Origin: an uncultured Clostridia bacterium
GTDB taxonomy: Bacteria > Bacillota > Clostridia > Oscillospirales > CAG-272
NCBI GenBank assembly: GCA_944392615.1
Contig: CALXXF010000019.1
Location: forward strand, 1-46,421
DNA: 46,421 nucleotides
Reading direction: 5' to 3'
In this document: piece by piece, positions 24,227 through 32,875 of the stretch
How the letters are laid out: each line of letters starts with the position of its first letter
Position numbering within the stretch: the stretch's first letter is position 1
Notes under the pieces: model-generated
Database searches by the model: none
Seen by the model: the letters and a program-made list of their open reading frames with translations, nothing else
What the model was told of the DNA's origin: nothing
Translations under genes and position numbers: made by a program

Positions 24227-26605
24227 TCAGGAGAGCTCCAGTACAGTGACGCCGCTGTCACCCTCCCCATAAGTTCCAATGCGGTACGACGATACCCGCT
24301 TGTCTGTACGCAGAGCCTCCCACAGATACTTTCTGAGAGCCCCGGTTCCCTTTCCGTGAATAAGGCGCACTGTATGGGCGCCGACAAGCAGGGCGTTATC
24401 TATATATCTGTCGACTTCCTCCCACGCTTCTTCCCCGGTTTTGCCTCTCAAATCTATCTCTGTGCGGAAGGAAGCTGCCATCCCTTGAATCATTCTCTGC
24501 TGTTTTTCAGCGTTTTTCTTTGCCGAGCTTTCCGAGTCCTCGCACAGCCTCAGATTTTTTATATTGGTCTTTGTCGTTACAAGACCGGTTTTTACACTCA
24601 CGTTTCCCTTTGAGTCGGGAGCGTCGATGAGCGTCCCGCGTCTGTCAAGGTTGACAAGGATCACCTCGTCGCCCTTTCTCAATTCTCTGGGAAGCACATA
24701 GTTTTCATCTTTTTTCTCGCTTACCGGATCGAGATCGTCCCCGGCTTTTTTCATTGCCTTACGTATATTTGCTCTCGCCTGCTCCAGCCCGTCATAATTC
24801 CGCGACTTTTCACTCGCCTTTTTTGCCTTGTCAAGTTCCTCAAATACAAAGTTGCTGGTAGCTCTGGCTGACTCCACAATTCCGAGAGCCTTGCTTTTTG
24901 CATTCTCAAGCTCTTTCTGCGCCGCTTCCCTCATTGATTTTGCATCTTTTTCGGCCTGGTCCATGAGTTCCTCATAGCGGTGCTTAAGCTCGTCTGCCTT
25001 TTCCTTTGCGCTCTGTGCCTGCTGCCTTGTTGCCTCAAGCCTGCCGAGTACGTTGTCAAACCGCCTGTTGTCCTTGTCTATGAGGGACTTTGCCCTGTCT
25101 ATAACGTCTTTTTCGAGGCCAAGCCTTGCCGATATTGCAAAGGCATTTGACTTGCCGGGGGCTCCTATTATCAGCTTGTATGTCGGGGCAAGCGTCTTTA
25201 CATCAAACTCACACGCCGCATTGCACACACCCGGAGTTTCAAGAGCATACATTTTCATTTCTGAATAGTGTGTGGTCGCCGCGCAGACTGCGCCAAGCGA
25301 TCTGACCTTCTCTGTTACCGCAACGGCAAGGGCTGCGCCCTCCACCGGGTCGGTCCCTGCTCCGAGCTCGTCAAAAAGCACGAGACTTCTGCTGTCGGCT
25401 CCCGACAAAATCGAAACTATGTTTGTCATATGCGCCGAGAAAGTGGAAAGCGACTGTTCTATTGACTGTTCGTCTCCTATATCTGCATGAACAGATTCAA
25501 ATACCCGTACAGAGCTTCCGTCCCTGCAAGGAATATGAAGACCTGCCTGCGCCATGAGCGTGAGCAGGCCGAGCGTTTTCAGACAAACCGTCTTTCCGCC
25601 CGTATTCGGTCCGGTAATTATAAGAGAATCAAAATCCACGCCTATACGTATATCTATAGGCACCACCTTTGAAGGGTCGATAAGAGGATGACGCGCGCCC
25701 GAAAGCTCTGTCCTTCCGTTCTCACTGAGAAAAGGTTCGACCGCCTTCATCTTCCACGAAAGCTCCGCCTTGGCAAAAATAAAAGCAAGCTCTGTTATAG
25801 TGAGATAGTTGTATATAAGCGTAGTTGATATTCCTCCGACAAGAGCCGAAAGCTCGGCGAGTATACGCTCTATCTCCTTAGCCTGGGCGGATTCGAGCTC
25901 TCTGAGCGCGTTGTTCTGCTCCACAACAGACAGCGGCTCTATAAAAAGGGTCGCTCCGGAGGAAGAAGTATCGTGTACCAGTCCTTTTATCTCATTTTTG
26001 TGCTCGCTCTTTACGGGAATGACAAACCTGCCGTTGCGCATTGTTACTATGTTGTCCTGAAGTATCTTTGAATACGAATTGTCTGTTATATACTTTTGCA
26101 GTATGTCGCGTATCCTTGAGTTTGCATTCCTTATTGAGCGCCTTATTTCCGCAAGGCGTACCGAAGCATCGTCGGCGATAGTATCCTCTGAAAGTATTGC
26201 GCGCTTGATTCTGTTTTCCACATTTTTGTTCGGAACAAGACGTGAAAAAAGCTCTTCAAGACTTCCCGCACTCTTTCCGTCGGCATAAGAACAGAGCCTT
26301 GCCGTTACGTTCAGCAGATCGCCCACCTCAATAAGCTCCCTTGCAGAGAGCGAGGCACCTTTGCCGGCACGGTCCGCGCAGGCTGTTATATCGGCAACTC
26401 CTCCGAAGGACGGAGAGCCCGCCGACGCCGTCATGCTCTTGGCGTCGGTAGTCTGCGTCTGTCTGATGCGCACCTCATCTATATCAGACGACGGCTGCAA
26501 TGAACGGCATAGAGACGCGCCTCCCGAAGTGGCGCACATAGAGGCGAGCATCTCGGTTATTTTATAAAATTCAAGCGTTCTGCACGCTGCTGAAAAATCT
26601 TTCAT
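24227..26605 (-). CDS. mutS2: MutS2: ATPase/Smr nuclease-domain protein
   Basis: 792 residues, the usual MutS2 length. Seen: the N-terminal helical core, Walker A GPNTGGKT (332-339), Walker B LVLFDELGAGTDPVEGAALA, a long coiled-coil (about 500-590, rich in Ala/Lys/Glu), a KOW-like segment (KGDEVILVNLDRRGTLID), and the C-terminal Smr domain with EIDLRGKTGEEA and IHGKGTGALR. It lacks the mismatch-recognition domain of MutS. Known MutS2 proteins limit recombination in some bacteria and split stalled, collided ribosomes in Bacillus. The ATG at 26605 is preferred (AAGGAT close upstream) over one six codons earlier. It lies 260 bp downstream of recO; a GCGCTGT/ACAGCGC hairpin (26626-26649) lies in its leader. 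Confidence 0.95.
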   Translation of the reverse strand: MKDFSAACRTLEFYKITEMLASMCATSGGASLCRSLQPSSDIDEVRIRQTQTTDAKSMTASAGSPSFGGVADITACADRAGKGASLSARELIEVGDLLNVTARLCSYADGKSAGSLEELFSRLVPNKNVENRIKRAILSEDTIADDASVRLAEIRRSIRNANSRIRDILQKYITDNSYSKILQDNIVTMRNGRFVIPVKSEHKNEIKGLVHDTSSSGATLFIEPLSVVEQNNALRELESAQAKEIERILAELSALVGGISTTLIYNYLTITELAFIFAKAELSWKMKAVEPFLSENGRTELSGARHPLIDPSKVVPIDIRIGVDFDSLIITGPNTGGKTVCLKTLGLLTLMAQAGLHIPCRDGSSVRVFESVHADIGDEQSIEQSLSTFSAHMTNIVSILSGADSRSLVLFDELGAGTDPVEGAALAVAVTEKVRSLGAVCAATTHYSEMKMYALETPGVCNAACEFDVKTLAPTYKLIIGAPGKSNAFAISARLGLEKDVIDRAKSLIDKDNRRFDNVLGRLEATRQQAQSAKEKADELKHRYEELMDQAEKDAKSMREAAQKELENAKSKALGIVESARATSNFVFEELDKAKKASEKSRNYDGLEQARANIRKAMKKAGDDLDPVSEKKDENYVLPRELRKGDEVILVNLDRRGTLIDAPDSKGNVSVKTGLVTTKTNIKNLRLCEDSESSAKKNAEKQQRMIQGMAASFRTEIDLRGKTGEEAWEEVDRYIDNALLVGAHTVRLIHGKGTGALRKYLWEALRTDKRVSSYRIGTYGEGDSGVTVLELS

Positions 26606-26693
26606 GATATCCTTATAAAGCATATGCGCTGTGACTCGCGGGACAGCGCACCCTGTTTTTTGTTTTTATATTAATGACTGACCTGCCGGCACA

Positions 26694-26741
26694 CGGATCT
26701 TTTTGCCAGCGGATCTTTTTGCCCATGGATCTTTTCGTGCC
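26694..26741. repeat. Three imperfect 16-bp direct repeats between recO and mutS2
   Basis: CGGATCTTTTTGCCAG is repeated at 26694, 26710 and (with several changes) 26726. It lies in a 260-bp spacer that otherwise shows no gene. No function is apparent. Confidence 0.75.
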
Positions 26742-26864
26742 ATTCCGCTTTCAGCGCCATGCGGCTGTTCTGTAAGGCATTTTTCGTTTTCTGACAGACC
26801 TTTTCCTTATTCCTTGTTCAGCCTTTTTGCAAATCGCGCTGAAGCGCCTCCGGCAGAGACTCAT

Positions 26865-27638
26865 TCACATTTGCACCACCGAATGCAGAAACTCAAGAGT
26901 ATTGTAATTTCCCCCGGTGTGATAAAGAAGATATTTTTCGCTGGCATATGAGAGCTCTGATATGACCTGTCTGTCCGGGCTGAAGGAAAATGCCCTTTTG
27001 GATGGCGCGGCAAGTATTGATCTGGCAAGCCTCAGAGAATCACGTCCAAGAGGCACAAGAAAACGCCCCCCCTCCTGTGACGACAATTCGGAATGAAAGC
27101 AGTCCGCACAGACGAAAACTCCGTTTGCAATATCAAGATATCCCGGAGAATCCGTGCCCGCGCACACTGAGCAGCAGGACACATCCGGCGCAAGTCCCTC
27201 CTCAAGCGCCGTCCTCAGCTCATACACGCTTTTGATAAACGGGATAGGCTTGTCCTTTCTGTTTGCAAGAAGATACATCGAATTCAGGAACAGGCTTACC
27301 AGTTCCGGGTCAGGCTGATTCTCTATGCATACAGACTCAAGTATCTCGGAAAAATAGGAGCTTGCGGCAAAGGATTCAATATCATATCTTATGCCATAAA
27401 AGCTCTCTATAAGCTCTGCCTCCTTGAGAGAATAAACACCGTCCTTGTACAGCAGCGTCATATCTGAATATGCATACAGTTCCGCTGCTGAAAAGCGCTT
27501 GCTTTTCATGCTTCTGACGCCTCTGCAATTAACCGCGAGCTTGCCTTTCTCAAAAGAAACGACTGTCAAAAGCTTGTCGCTTTCCCTTAAGTTTGTTTCT
27601 CTCACGACGACGCCTTTTATATTGACATATTCAGACAA
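26865..27638 (-). CDS. recO: DNA repair protein RecO
   Basis: Loads RecA onto SSB-coated single-stranded DNA together with RecR. 257 residues in RecO order: an N-terminal OB fold (about 1-80, beginning NIKGVVVRETNLRESDKLL), a helical core, and a zinc finger with CCSVC (Cys155/156, Cys159) and CADC (Cys177, Cys180). The start is TTG at 27638 with an excellent GGGAGGTG 5 nt upstream. It lies 32 nt after era in the conserved phoH-ybeY-era-recO order and is surely co-transcribed with it. The C-terminus is somewhat divergent, as is usual for RecO. Confidence 0.93.
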   Translation of the reverse strand: MSEYVNIKGVVVRETNLRESDKLLTVVSFEKGKLAVNCRGVRSMKSKRFSAAELYAYSDMTLLYKDGVYSLKEAELIESFYGIRYDIESFAASSYFSEILESVCIENQPDPELVSLFLNSMYLLANRKDKPIPFIKSVYELRTALEEGLAPDVSCCSVCAGTDSPGYLDIANGVFVCADCFHSELSSQEGGRFLVPLGRDSLRLARSILAAPSKRAFSFSPDRQVISELSYASEKYLLYHTGGNYNTLEFLHSVVQM

Positions 27639-27670
27639 GACCGCACCTCCCGACGGGGAGCCTCTGTACG

Positions 27671-28558
27671 TCAGTCGTCATCTCTGTACCCGAAATTACT
27701 GACCAGAGAAAGCCTGTCGCGCCAGTTTTCTTTTACTTTTACCCAAAGCGACAGGTACACCTTTACTCCGAAGAATTTTTCCATATCCTCTCTTGCATAT
27801 GTGCCTATGGTCTTGAGCATTTCCCCGTTTTTTCCTATAAGTATTCGCTTGTGCGCCTCGCGCTCGCAATAGATATCGGCTCTGATCCTAAGCATATCCC
27901 TGCTTTCGGAAAACTCCTCTATTACAACTGCGCAGCCGTGAGGTATTTCATCGTCACACAGCCTCAGTATTTTTTCCCGGACTATTTCAGAGGCTATCTG
28001 CCTCTCCGGCTGATCTGTGAGCGAATCTGGAGAAAAGACCCAGTCTCCTTCAAGAAGCAGCTTTCCCGCCTCGTCGAGAAGGATGTCCACTCCGTCGTTC
28101 TTCATAGCGCACATAGGAACTACCGCCGCAAAATCACACAGTGCGGAATACTCCTCTATTACCCTGCCTATTGTACGGGCATCGGAAAGATCGGTCTTGT
28201 TAAGAACAAGTATTACCGGAAGCCCTGCATTGTCAAGTCTTTGGATCAGCGCAGTTTCTATGTCGCCCGGCGCACGTGAGGCATCTGCTACAAGTATTGC
28301 CGCATCGACATCTGAAACAGCTCCGTTTATCGCCTTCACCATGTAGCTGCCGAGCTTGGTCTTTGGTTTGTGCATGCCTGGGGTGTCGAGGAAAACGAAC
28401 TGATCGTCGCCCCGCGTAAGTATTCCGGTTATCCTGTTTCTGGTCGTCTGCGGCTTCTTTGATACTATAGATATTTTTTCACCCATCATGGCATTGAGTA
28501 TCGTGGATTTTCCGACATTGGGCCGTCCCACTATAGCTATAAATCCGGTTCTTTTCAT
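27671..28558 (-). CDS. era: GTPase Era (16S rRNA maturation)
   Basis: Essential GTPase that binds the 3' end of 16S rRNA during 30S assembly. 295 residues: G1 GRPNVGKS (11-18), switch/G2 around KKPQTTRNRI, G3 DTPG (58-61), G4 NKTD (120-123), then a C-terminal KH domain with ILIGKNGEMLKTIG. The ATG at 28558 has AAAGGA 6 nt upstream; a longer frame from 28624 would add 22 residues absent from Era proteins. It lies between ybeY and recO. In Bacillus, dgkA and cdd usually separate ybeY from era; here a 120-bp spacer replaces them. Confidence 0.96.
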   Translation of the reverse strand: MKRTGFIAIVGRPNVGKSTILNAMMGEKISIVSKKPQTTRNRITGILTRGDDQFVFLDTPGMHKPKTKLGSYMVKAINGAVSDVDAAILVADASRAPGDIETALIQRLDNAGLPVILVLNKTDLSDARTIGRVIEEYSALCDFAAVVPMCAMKNDGVDILLDEAGKLLLEGDWVFSPDSLTDQPERQIASEIVREKILRLCDDEIPHGCAVVIEEFSESRDMLRIRADIYCEREAHKRILIGKNGEMLKTIGTYAREDMEKFFGVKVYLSLWVKVKENWRDRLSLVSNFGYRDDD

Positions 28559-28677
28559 AAAAATCCTTTCGTTATCCTCGCGATCGCCGCGTACGCTCAA
28601 AAGCGTCCCGGTGCCGCCTTTCACGTGTCTGCCCTTTTGGCATTCCCGCAGTCTGACAAGCGCTGTCAGTCATTTTT

Positions 28678-29142
28678 TCACTTGCGCGGCAGCCCCATCT
28701 TTTCAAGAACGCTTTCCTGCTTTTCAAACATTTCCTTTTCTTCTTTTTCTCCGGTTTCATGGTCGTAGCCGAGCAGATGAAGCACAGAGTGCACGCAGAG
28801 AAACGCGACCTCTCTCTCAAGAGAATGCCCGTATTCCTGAGCCTGAAGAAGGGCCCTCTCAAGCGAAATGACTATGTCGCCCAGCGCGGCAGGCATCCCG
28901 TCTCCGTAATCATCGTCAAACAGCGGGAAGGAGAGCACATCTGTCGGGCATTCCTTGCCGCGGTATTCGGAATTCATTTTTCTTATGCCTTCATCATCTG
29001 TAAAAGTAATTGAGACCTCGGCGCTTCTGGGAAAGCCCTCGCTCTTCAGCGCCGACCTCACTGCACGAGCCGAAAGTCTCTTGACGGCGTCGGTAAGCGC
29101 GACCTTTTTCTGGGAATTGCATATATAGACAGTGACTTTCAT
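28678..29142 (-). CDS. ybeY: Endoribonuclease YbeY (rRNA maturation)
   Basis: Zinc-dependent single-strand RNase active in 16S rRNA 3' processing and ribosome quality control. 154 residues with the signature HSVLHLLGYDH (zinc ligands His118, His122, His128) and the preceding TDVLSFPL and LGDIVIS strands. The ATG overlaps the phoH TGA by 4 nt, so the two genes are translationally coupled. In the same operon as era, whose product binds the same region of 16S rRNA. Confidence 0.96.
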   Translation of the reverse strand: MKVTVYICNSQKKVALTDAVKRLSARAVRSALKSEGFPRSAEVSITFTDDEGIRKMNSEYRGKECPTDVLSFPLFDDDYGDGMPAALGDIVISLERALLQAQEYGHSLEREVAFLCVHSVLHLLGYDHETGEKEEKEMFEKQESVLEKMGLPRK

Positions 29143-30152
29143 TTGTCACCCCTCCCGTCCGTTTTACGCACGGCGCGTCTGACACCGGTCCTGTTTTGTT
29201 TTTCCCTTTCGCTTTTCTCATACGCAAGTATTATCTTCTGAACCAGTCGGTGACGTACAACGTCTTTTTCCGTAAAGCGGTGTATTGCAATATCGTCAAT
29301 ACCGGCGAGTATTCTTACAGCCTCGGCGAGTCCGCTTGATTTTCCTGCCGGAAGATCTGTCTGAGTTATATCGCCTGTTATGACCGCTTTTGAATTGGCG
29401 CCGAAACGGGTCAGAAACATCTTCATCTGCTCTGTTGTGGTATTCTGGGCTTCGTCGAGTATTATAAAGCTGTCATCAAGGGTGCGGCCTCTCATATAGG
29501 CAAGGGGGGCAACTTCTATAATCCCCTTTTCCACATTGCGCGCATACCCTTCAGCTCCCATCATTTCAAAAAGGGCGTCATAAAGCGGACGGAGATAGGG
29601 ATCTATCTTACACTGAAGGTCCCCGGGCAGGTAGCCGAGCTTTTCACCTGCCTCAACGGCGGGCCGTGTGAGTATTATACGGGCGCACTCTTTTTTTCTC
29701 AAAGCGGCGGCAGCCATTGCTACGGCGAGAAAGGTCTTGCCCGTACCCGCCGGACCGATACCGAAAACGACGGTGTTTCCCGCTATGAGCTCTATATATT
29801 TTTTCTGTCCGACTGTTTTTGCCTTCACCGGCCTGCCGGATGATGTTATGAATATGCAGCCGTTTTCAAGCTGGTCGAGCTGCCTGTCCTCACCGTCGCT
29901 CACCATGTTCATAACATACTCGGTTTTCTGCTCCGAAAGCTCCTCGCCGAGCGACGAGAGCTTTTTCATATATTCGAGCGTCCGCAGAGCCAAAGCCGCT
30001 TTCTCGTCGTCTCCGCTTATGACGACCACGCCGTCCTTGTTGTAAATCTTGACGCCGAACCGCTGTTCTATAAGCCAAACGTTGGCATCAAAAGCCCCGA
30101 AGATGAGAGCTGCCTGCTCTGCGGAGTCGGTGATAAATATTTTTTCTGCCAT
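29139..30152 (-). CDS. phoH: PhoH-like ATPase
   Basis: Cytosolic P-loop ATPase of the PhoH/YbeZ type, often working with YbeY in RNA metabolism. 337 residues: an N-terminal KH-like region (about 1-65), then the ATPase with Walker A GPAGTGKT (133-140), ILTRPAVEAGEKLGYLPGD, Walker B IILDEAQN, and ITGDITQTDLP as sensor segment. The C-terminus is basic (RKTDGRG). The ATG has AAAGGA ~13 nt upstream, rather far, and it starts only 17 nt after yqfD, so coupling to yqfD is probable. Overlaps ybeY by 4 nt. Confidence 0.95.
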   Translation of the reverse strand: MAEKIFITDSAEQAALIFGAFDANVWLIEQRFGVKIYNKDGVVVISGDDEKAALALRTLEYMKKLSSLGEELSEQKTEYVMNMVSDGEDRQLDQLENGCIFITSSGRPVKAKTVGQKKYIELIAGNTVVFGIGPAGTGKTFLAVAMAAAALRKKECARIILTRPAVEAGEKLGYLPGDLQCKIDPYLRPLYDALFEMMGAEGYARNVEKGIIEVAPLAYMRGRTLDDSFIILDEAQNTTTEQMKMFLTRFGANSKAVITGDITQTDLPAGKSSGLAEAVRILAGIDDIAIHRFTEKDVVRHRLVQKIILAYEKSEREKQNRTGVRRAVRKTDGRGDK

Positions 30153-30169
30153 ATTGCCGTAAAAATCCT

Positions 30170-31345
30170 TTATTTTTCTTCAAACAGATACAGCTCCTCG
30201 GCTATATTTTCAATTGCCCTGTAAAGGCATACCGCTACTACGCCGTCATCCTTGCAGGTCACTGTGAGCTGCCTTGATATGAGTTCCTTGTCTGCAAGGG
30301 AGCGCATGACCATGCTCTCGGCTTTTTTTATCGCCTCGTCGACCGTGAGCGTTTTTTCTTCATACTCAAACTCATGGTATTCGACGGTGGTTATCCACAG
30401 AGGAAGAGCTATCCGTCCGAAAAGCATTATCCTTTCCTTCTTTTCTATTCTATCACAATCAGACGGCAAATTTCCACTGTCTTTAAAAATTTTTTTAGCT
30501 TTTGTGAAAAAAACAAGTGTTTTTTCCCTGTATACACGTCCTGTGTATACCTTTTCAAGTTCAGAAAGGGGACATTCAGCGCTGACCTCTGAGAGCACCT
30601 CGGCGTATACCACTGCCCCGGCAGGCTGATATATGTATTTGCCGTTTCTCAGAAGATTGACGCCTGAAACGAGCAGTTGACCCTTGCTGACCGTCTGACC
30701 CTCTTCAACCATGCTCACGCCCGATATAAGCTCTATGCTTTTGACAGATCCCGCCTTTGACGCGACTATATTGGACACGCGAGTATCCTCCTCAACCACT
30801 CCGGGTTCTTTCTGCTCCGACACTACGCATTCCACCTTATTTCCGGATACATTTAACGCCGCCCATGCCAGCTCCCTGTTGTTCATGACAAATCTGTTTG
30901 CGGTTCCGACAAAGTCGATGCCGCCTATGTACGCTCCTTCAAAAACGCCTTCCCTCTTCAGCATTTCTATAACCTGCGCGTCGGTCAGCTTTTCGTTTCC
31001 GGTGACGTCTATCTGCCACACGAATTTTTCTGAAAGGATACACAGGCCCACGCATATAAAAAGCCCCGCCAGAAGACCGAAACGCTTTCTGTACGGTACA
31101 AGTCTTGCAGCCAGTCCTCTGAGCTCTGCCGACTCGGCTTTTATTCCGGCTGACATCAGCACAGACCGCGCTTTTTTCAACGTGGGAATGAACACCGAAA
31201 ATGACGCCCTGCCTGAGCTTCCCGCGCGCAAATCAAAATATCCGAAGGGGCATGAAGACAAAAGATCGGCGACACGCGCTGAGCTTGACTCTGCGGTTTC
31301 GATGCGGTAATATCCCAGAAGAAAAGCAAGTAATCTGAAAATCAA
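30170..31345 (-). CDS. yqfD: Sporulation protein YqfD
   Basis: Sporulation-linked membrane protein required in Bacillus for late sporulation stages; biochemical role unknown. 391 residues: a soluble N-terminal part, one clear transmembrane helix (about 88-105, GLLAGLFICVGLCILSEKF), then a large extracytoplasmic part beginning QIDVTGNEKLTDAQVIEML, a FtsQ/POTRA-like segment typical of YqfD. The start is TTG at 31345, overlapping the yqfC TGA by 4 nt, with AAAGGAG ~11 nt upstream. It is second in the operon headed by yqfC, under a sigma-E-like promoter. Confidence 0.92.
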   Translation of the reverse strand: MIFRLLAFLLGYYRIETAESSSARVADLLSSCPFGYFDLRAGSSGRASFSVFIPTLKKARSVLMSAGIKAESAELRGLAARLVPYRKRFGLLAGLFICVGLCILSEKFVWQIDVTGNEKLTDAQVIEMLKREGVFEGAYIGGIDFVGTANRFVMNNRELAWAALNVSGNKVECVVSEQKEPGVVEEDTRVSNIVASKAGSVKSIELISGVSMVEEGQTVSKGQLLVSGVNLLRNGKYIYQPAGAVVYAEVLSEVSAECPLSELEKVYTGRVYREKTLVFFTKAKKIFKDSGNLPSDCDRIEKKERIMLFGRIALPLWITTVEYHEFEYEEKTLTVDEAIKKAESMVMRSLADKELISRQLTVTCKDDGVVAVCLYRAIENIAEELYLFEEK

Positions 31346-31605
31346 GCTTTTTCAATCTCCTTTCCGTCAGAAAGAGAAACCGAATCTATCCTGCCCTTTA
31401 TAACCACTTCGCCTCCCTCGTAGGATTTGAGGCACAGACCCTCACCGGCAAGAGTTGCCACAGCAGAGCAAAGCTGCAGGACCATGCGGTCGTCGCTGTA
31501 TTCAATAACTCTTTTGAACCCGCAGAAAGACGCCTCGCCTCTTCCGGACACCGTCACGGAAAAAGGCGGACACAGGGTGTCCGGGTAATTTATTTTCTTT
31601 TTCAT
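31342..31605 (-). CDS. yqfC: Sporulation protein YqfC
   Basis: 87-residue YqfC-type protein, the normal partner of YqfD; function unknown, induced in the mother cell in Bacillus. Recognised from its size and place and from the C-terminal strand-rich region (a VTVSGRGEASF strand, then YSDDRMVLQL and a GEVVIKGRIDSVSL ending). The true start is the ATG at 31605 with GGAGG 9 nt upstream; a long open frame extending to 32169 overlaps the divergent gene and is not coding. Overlaps yqfD by 4 nt. Confidence 0.9.
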   Translation of the reverse strand: MKKKINYPDTLCPPFSVTVSGRGEASFCGFKRVIEYSDDRMVLQLCSAVATLAGEGLCLKSYEGGEVVIKGRIDSVSLSDGKEIEKA

Positions 31606-31631
31606 GCAAAAAAGCCTCCGTCTCGGCATAG

Positions 31632-31660
31632 GTTGTATGGAAAGGAACTTGCTGAAATGC
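31632..31660 (-). promoter_or_regulatory. Sigma-E-like sporulation promoter of yqfC operon
   Basis: Minus strand: GCATTTC (31654-31660), 14-bp spacer, CATACAAC (31632-31639). Compared with the sigma-E consensus KMATATT / CATACAHT this is 5/7 and 7/8. It would give a ~20-nt leader containing GGAGG, which fits well. yqfC-yqfD belong to the mother-cell sigma-E regulon in Bacillus. Confidence 0.6.
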
Positions 31661-31696
31661 GCATTCCTTACATAAACTATATTCGGAGGAAGAAAG

Positions 31697-32875
31697 ATTA
31701 ATACCGACAGACCGGCGACAACAAAACGCCCCGCCGCAGAACGGGCTGCCGCGTGGTTATGCGTTGTTTTGAACGTCGCAATGTTCGCGCTCCTTTTGTC
31801 AGTATCCGGACTCTGTAAGTCTGCGGCTGTGTCAGCTCTTTCGTACTGCGGCAAGGTGCTTTTGCCTTCGGTTTTCCCGTTTGCAGTGATATGCAGATTC
31901 ATGATGAGCTGCAGCATGCCATGCCTCCCGCGGCCCGTGCGCTCTGTCTCAAAGCGCATTTTCGACTTGCGTAATGAGGAAATATACGCCTTTGTAATCG
32001 GTCTCTTCGCCGGATTTCCCTCTGGTGCAGTATGCGCGTACACGCTTGCAGAGCACAATACCATCAGTCCCGACAGAGCAACCCGCCTGAGCTGTATATC
32101 CGGAAACGCCGGCGCCGCATTTCTCCTTTCAGGAACATTTTCGCTGTTCGGACAGAGGAGAACCGGCATTATAGTGTTCGTATGCCAGACTCTCGCTTCA
32201 CTGACCGTTGCCGCGCTGTCTGCCCGCGTCTGCCGCGGGACTCACGGAAAAACTCACGGAAAAACTCACGGAAAAAAAGATTCTTTGCAAAAAGCCGACG
32301 AAAAAAAAGATACTCTGCAAAAGGGTGCCGGCGTCGGTAAAGGGTGCCTGCGGCGCGGAAAAGGCGGGTCTTGCTCCGGCATCGCGCGCCGCGGCGCAGG
32401 GACAACTCATGACGAAAACCCGGCTCAGCCTGGAGGTTTGCCTGAAGAAGCCGGCAGCGCAGAAAGGACAGAAAAAGGAATAACTGCCGTAAGAAAGCCG
32501 ATGTCGGCAGCTTTTTCCGACGCTGTATCCTCTGCGTCGTCGGCAATGGTGTCTGTTCTGGGGACCACGGTTTTCTTTTCGGTGCTTCTCGCCCCGGCTC
32601 TTGCCGTGCTGCCTGACTGCGCCGCACTTGGGGCAGCTTCATTCACCGAAATATCCTCAGCAATGAGACTCATAGCAAAAATGCCGCTCTCCTTCGCGCA
32701 CAACACGCTTTTATGCGCAGGAGCGTCAGGGTGGACCGGGCTGTCAGTAATGTTCCAGTCCTGCGCTGTCTCCGGCGGGCGTCTTCCTCTGACCTTACTG
32801 ATGCGTTACAGGCTTTTATGCGCATTTTTCAGTATGCTTTTCGCCTTCGCATTTTTGATGATTTCAGGCTTGTGA
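31697..32875 (+). CDS. ylbJ: YlbJ-like sporulation integral membrane protein with a low-complexity loop insertion
   Basis: Polytopic membrane protein resembling YlbJ (nucleoside-recognition 'gate' fold), needed for spore-cortex formation in Bacillus. Seen: VLLPSVFPFAVICRF near the N-terminus, GLFAGFPSGAV with the following charged loop and CISGNAGAAFLLSG (two gate motifs), and ASGWTGLSVMFQS in the second half. Between the halves is an inserted hydrophilic loop (about residues 180-260) with a THGK triplicate and a KKDSLQK/KKDTLQK duplicate, absent from typical YlbJ. Start: the only codon near a good ribosome site (GGAGGA, 7-nt spacing) is ATT at 31697, giving 392 residues; the alternative TTG at 31769 has no ribosome site. 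Divergent from yqfC, which supports a sporulation role. Confidence 0.7.
   Translation: MNTDRPATTKRPAAERAAAWLCVVLNVAMFALLLSVSGLCKSAAVSALSYCGKVLLPSVFPFAVICRFMMSCSMPCLPRPVRSVSKRIFDLRNEEIYAFVIGLFAGFPSGAVCAYTLAEHNTISPDRATRLSCISGNAGAAFLLSGTFSLFGQRRTGIIVFVCQTLASLTVAALSARVCRGTHGKTHGKTHGKKDSLQKADEKKDTLQKGAGVGKGCLRRGKGGSCSGIARRGAGTTHDENPAQPGGLPEEAGSAERTEKGITAVRKPMSAAFSDAVSSASSAMVSVLGTTVFFSVLLAPALAVLPDCAALGAASFTEISSAMRLIAKMPLSFAHNTLLCAGASGWTGLSVMFQSCAVSGGRLPLTLLMRYRLLCAFFSMLFAFAFLMISGL
32241..32276 (+). repeat. Three 12-bp tandem repeats inside the ylbJ-like gene
   Basis: CTCACGGAAAAA occurs three times head-to-tail, coding THGK repeats in a cytosolic loop. A second, ~30-bp imperfect duplication (about 32274-32333, coding KKDSLQK and KKDTLQK) follows directly. 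Confidence 0.85.

Noticed and set aside
31606..32169. Long N-terminal extension of yqfC
   Set aside because: The extension overlaps the divergent ylbJ-like gene, and the ATG at 31605 has an ideal GGAGG site and the family's normal length.
32169..32642. Minus-strand frame opposite the ylbJ-like gene
   Set aside because: Arg/Pro-rich shadow frame without a ribosome site; membrane-protein pattern is on the other strand.
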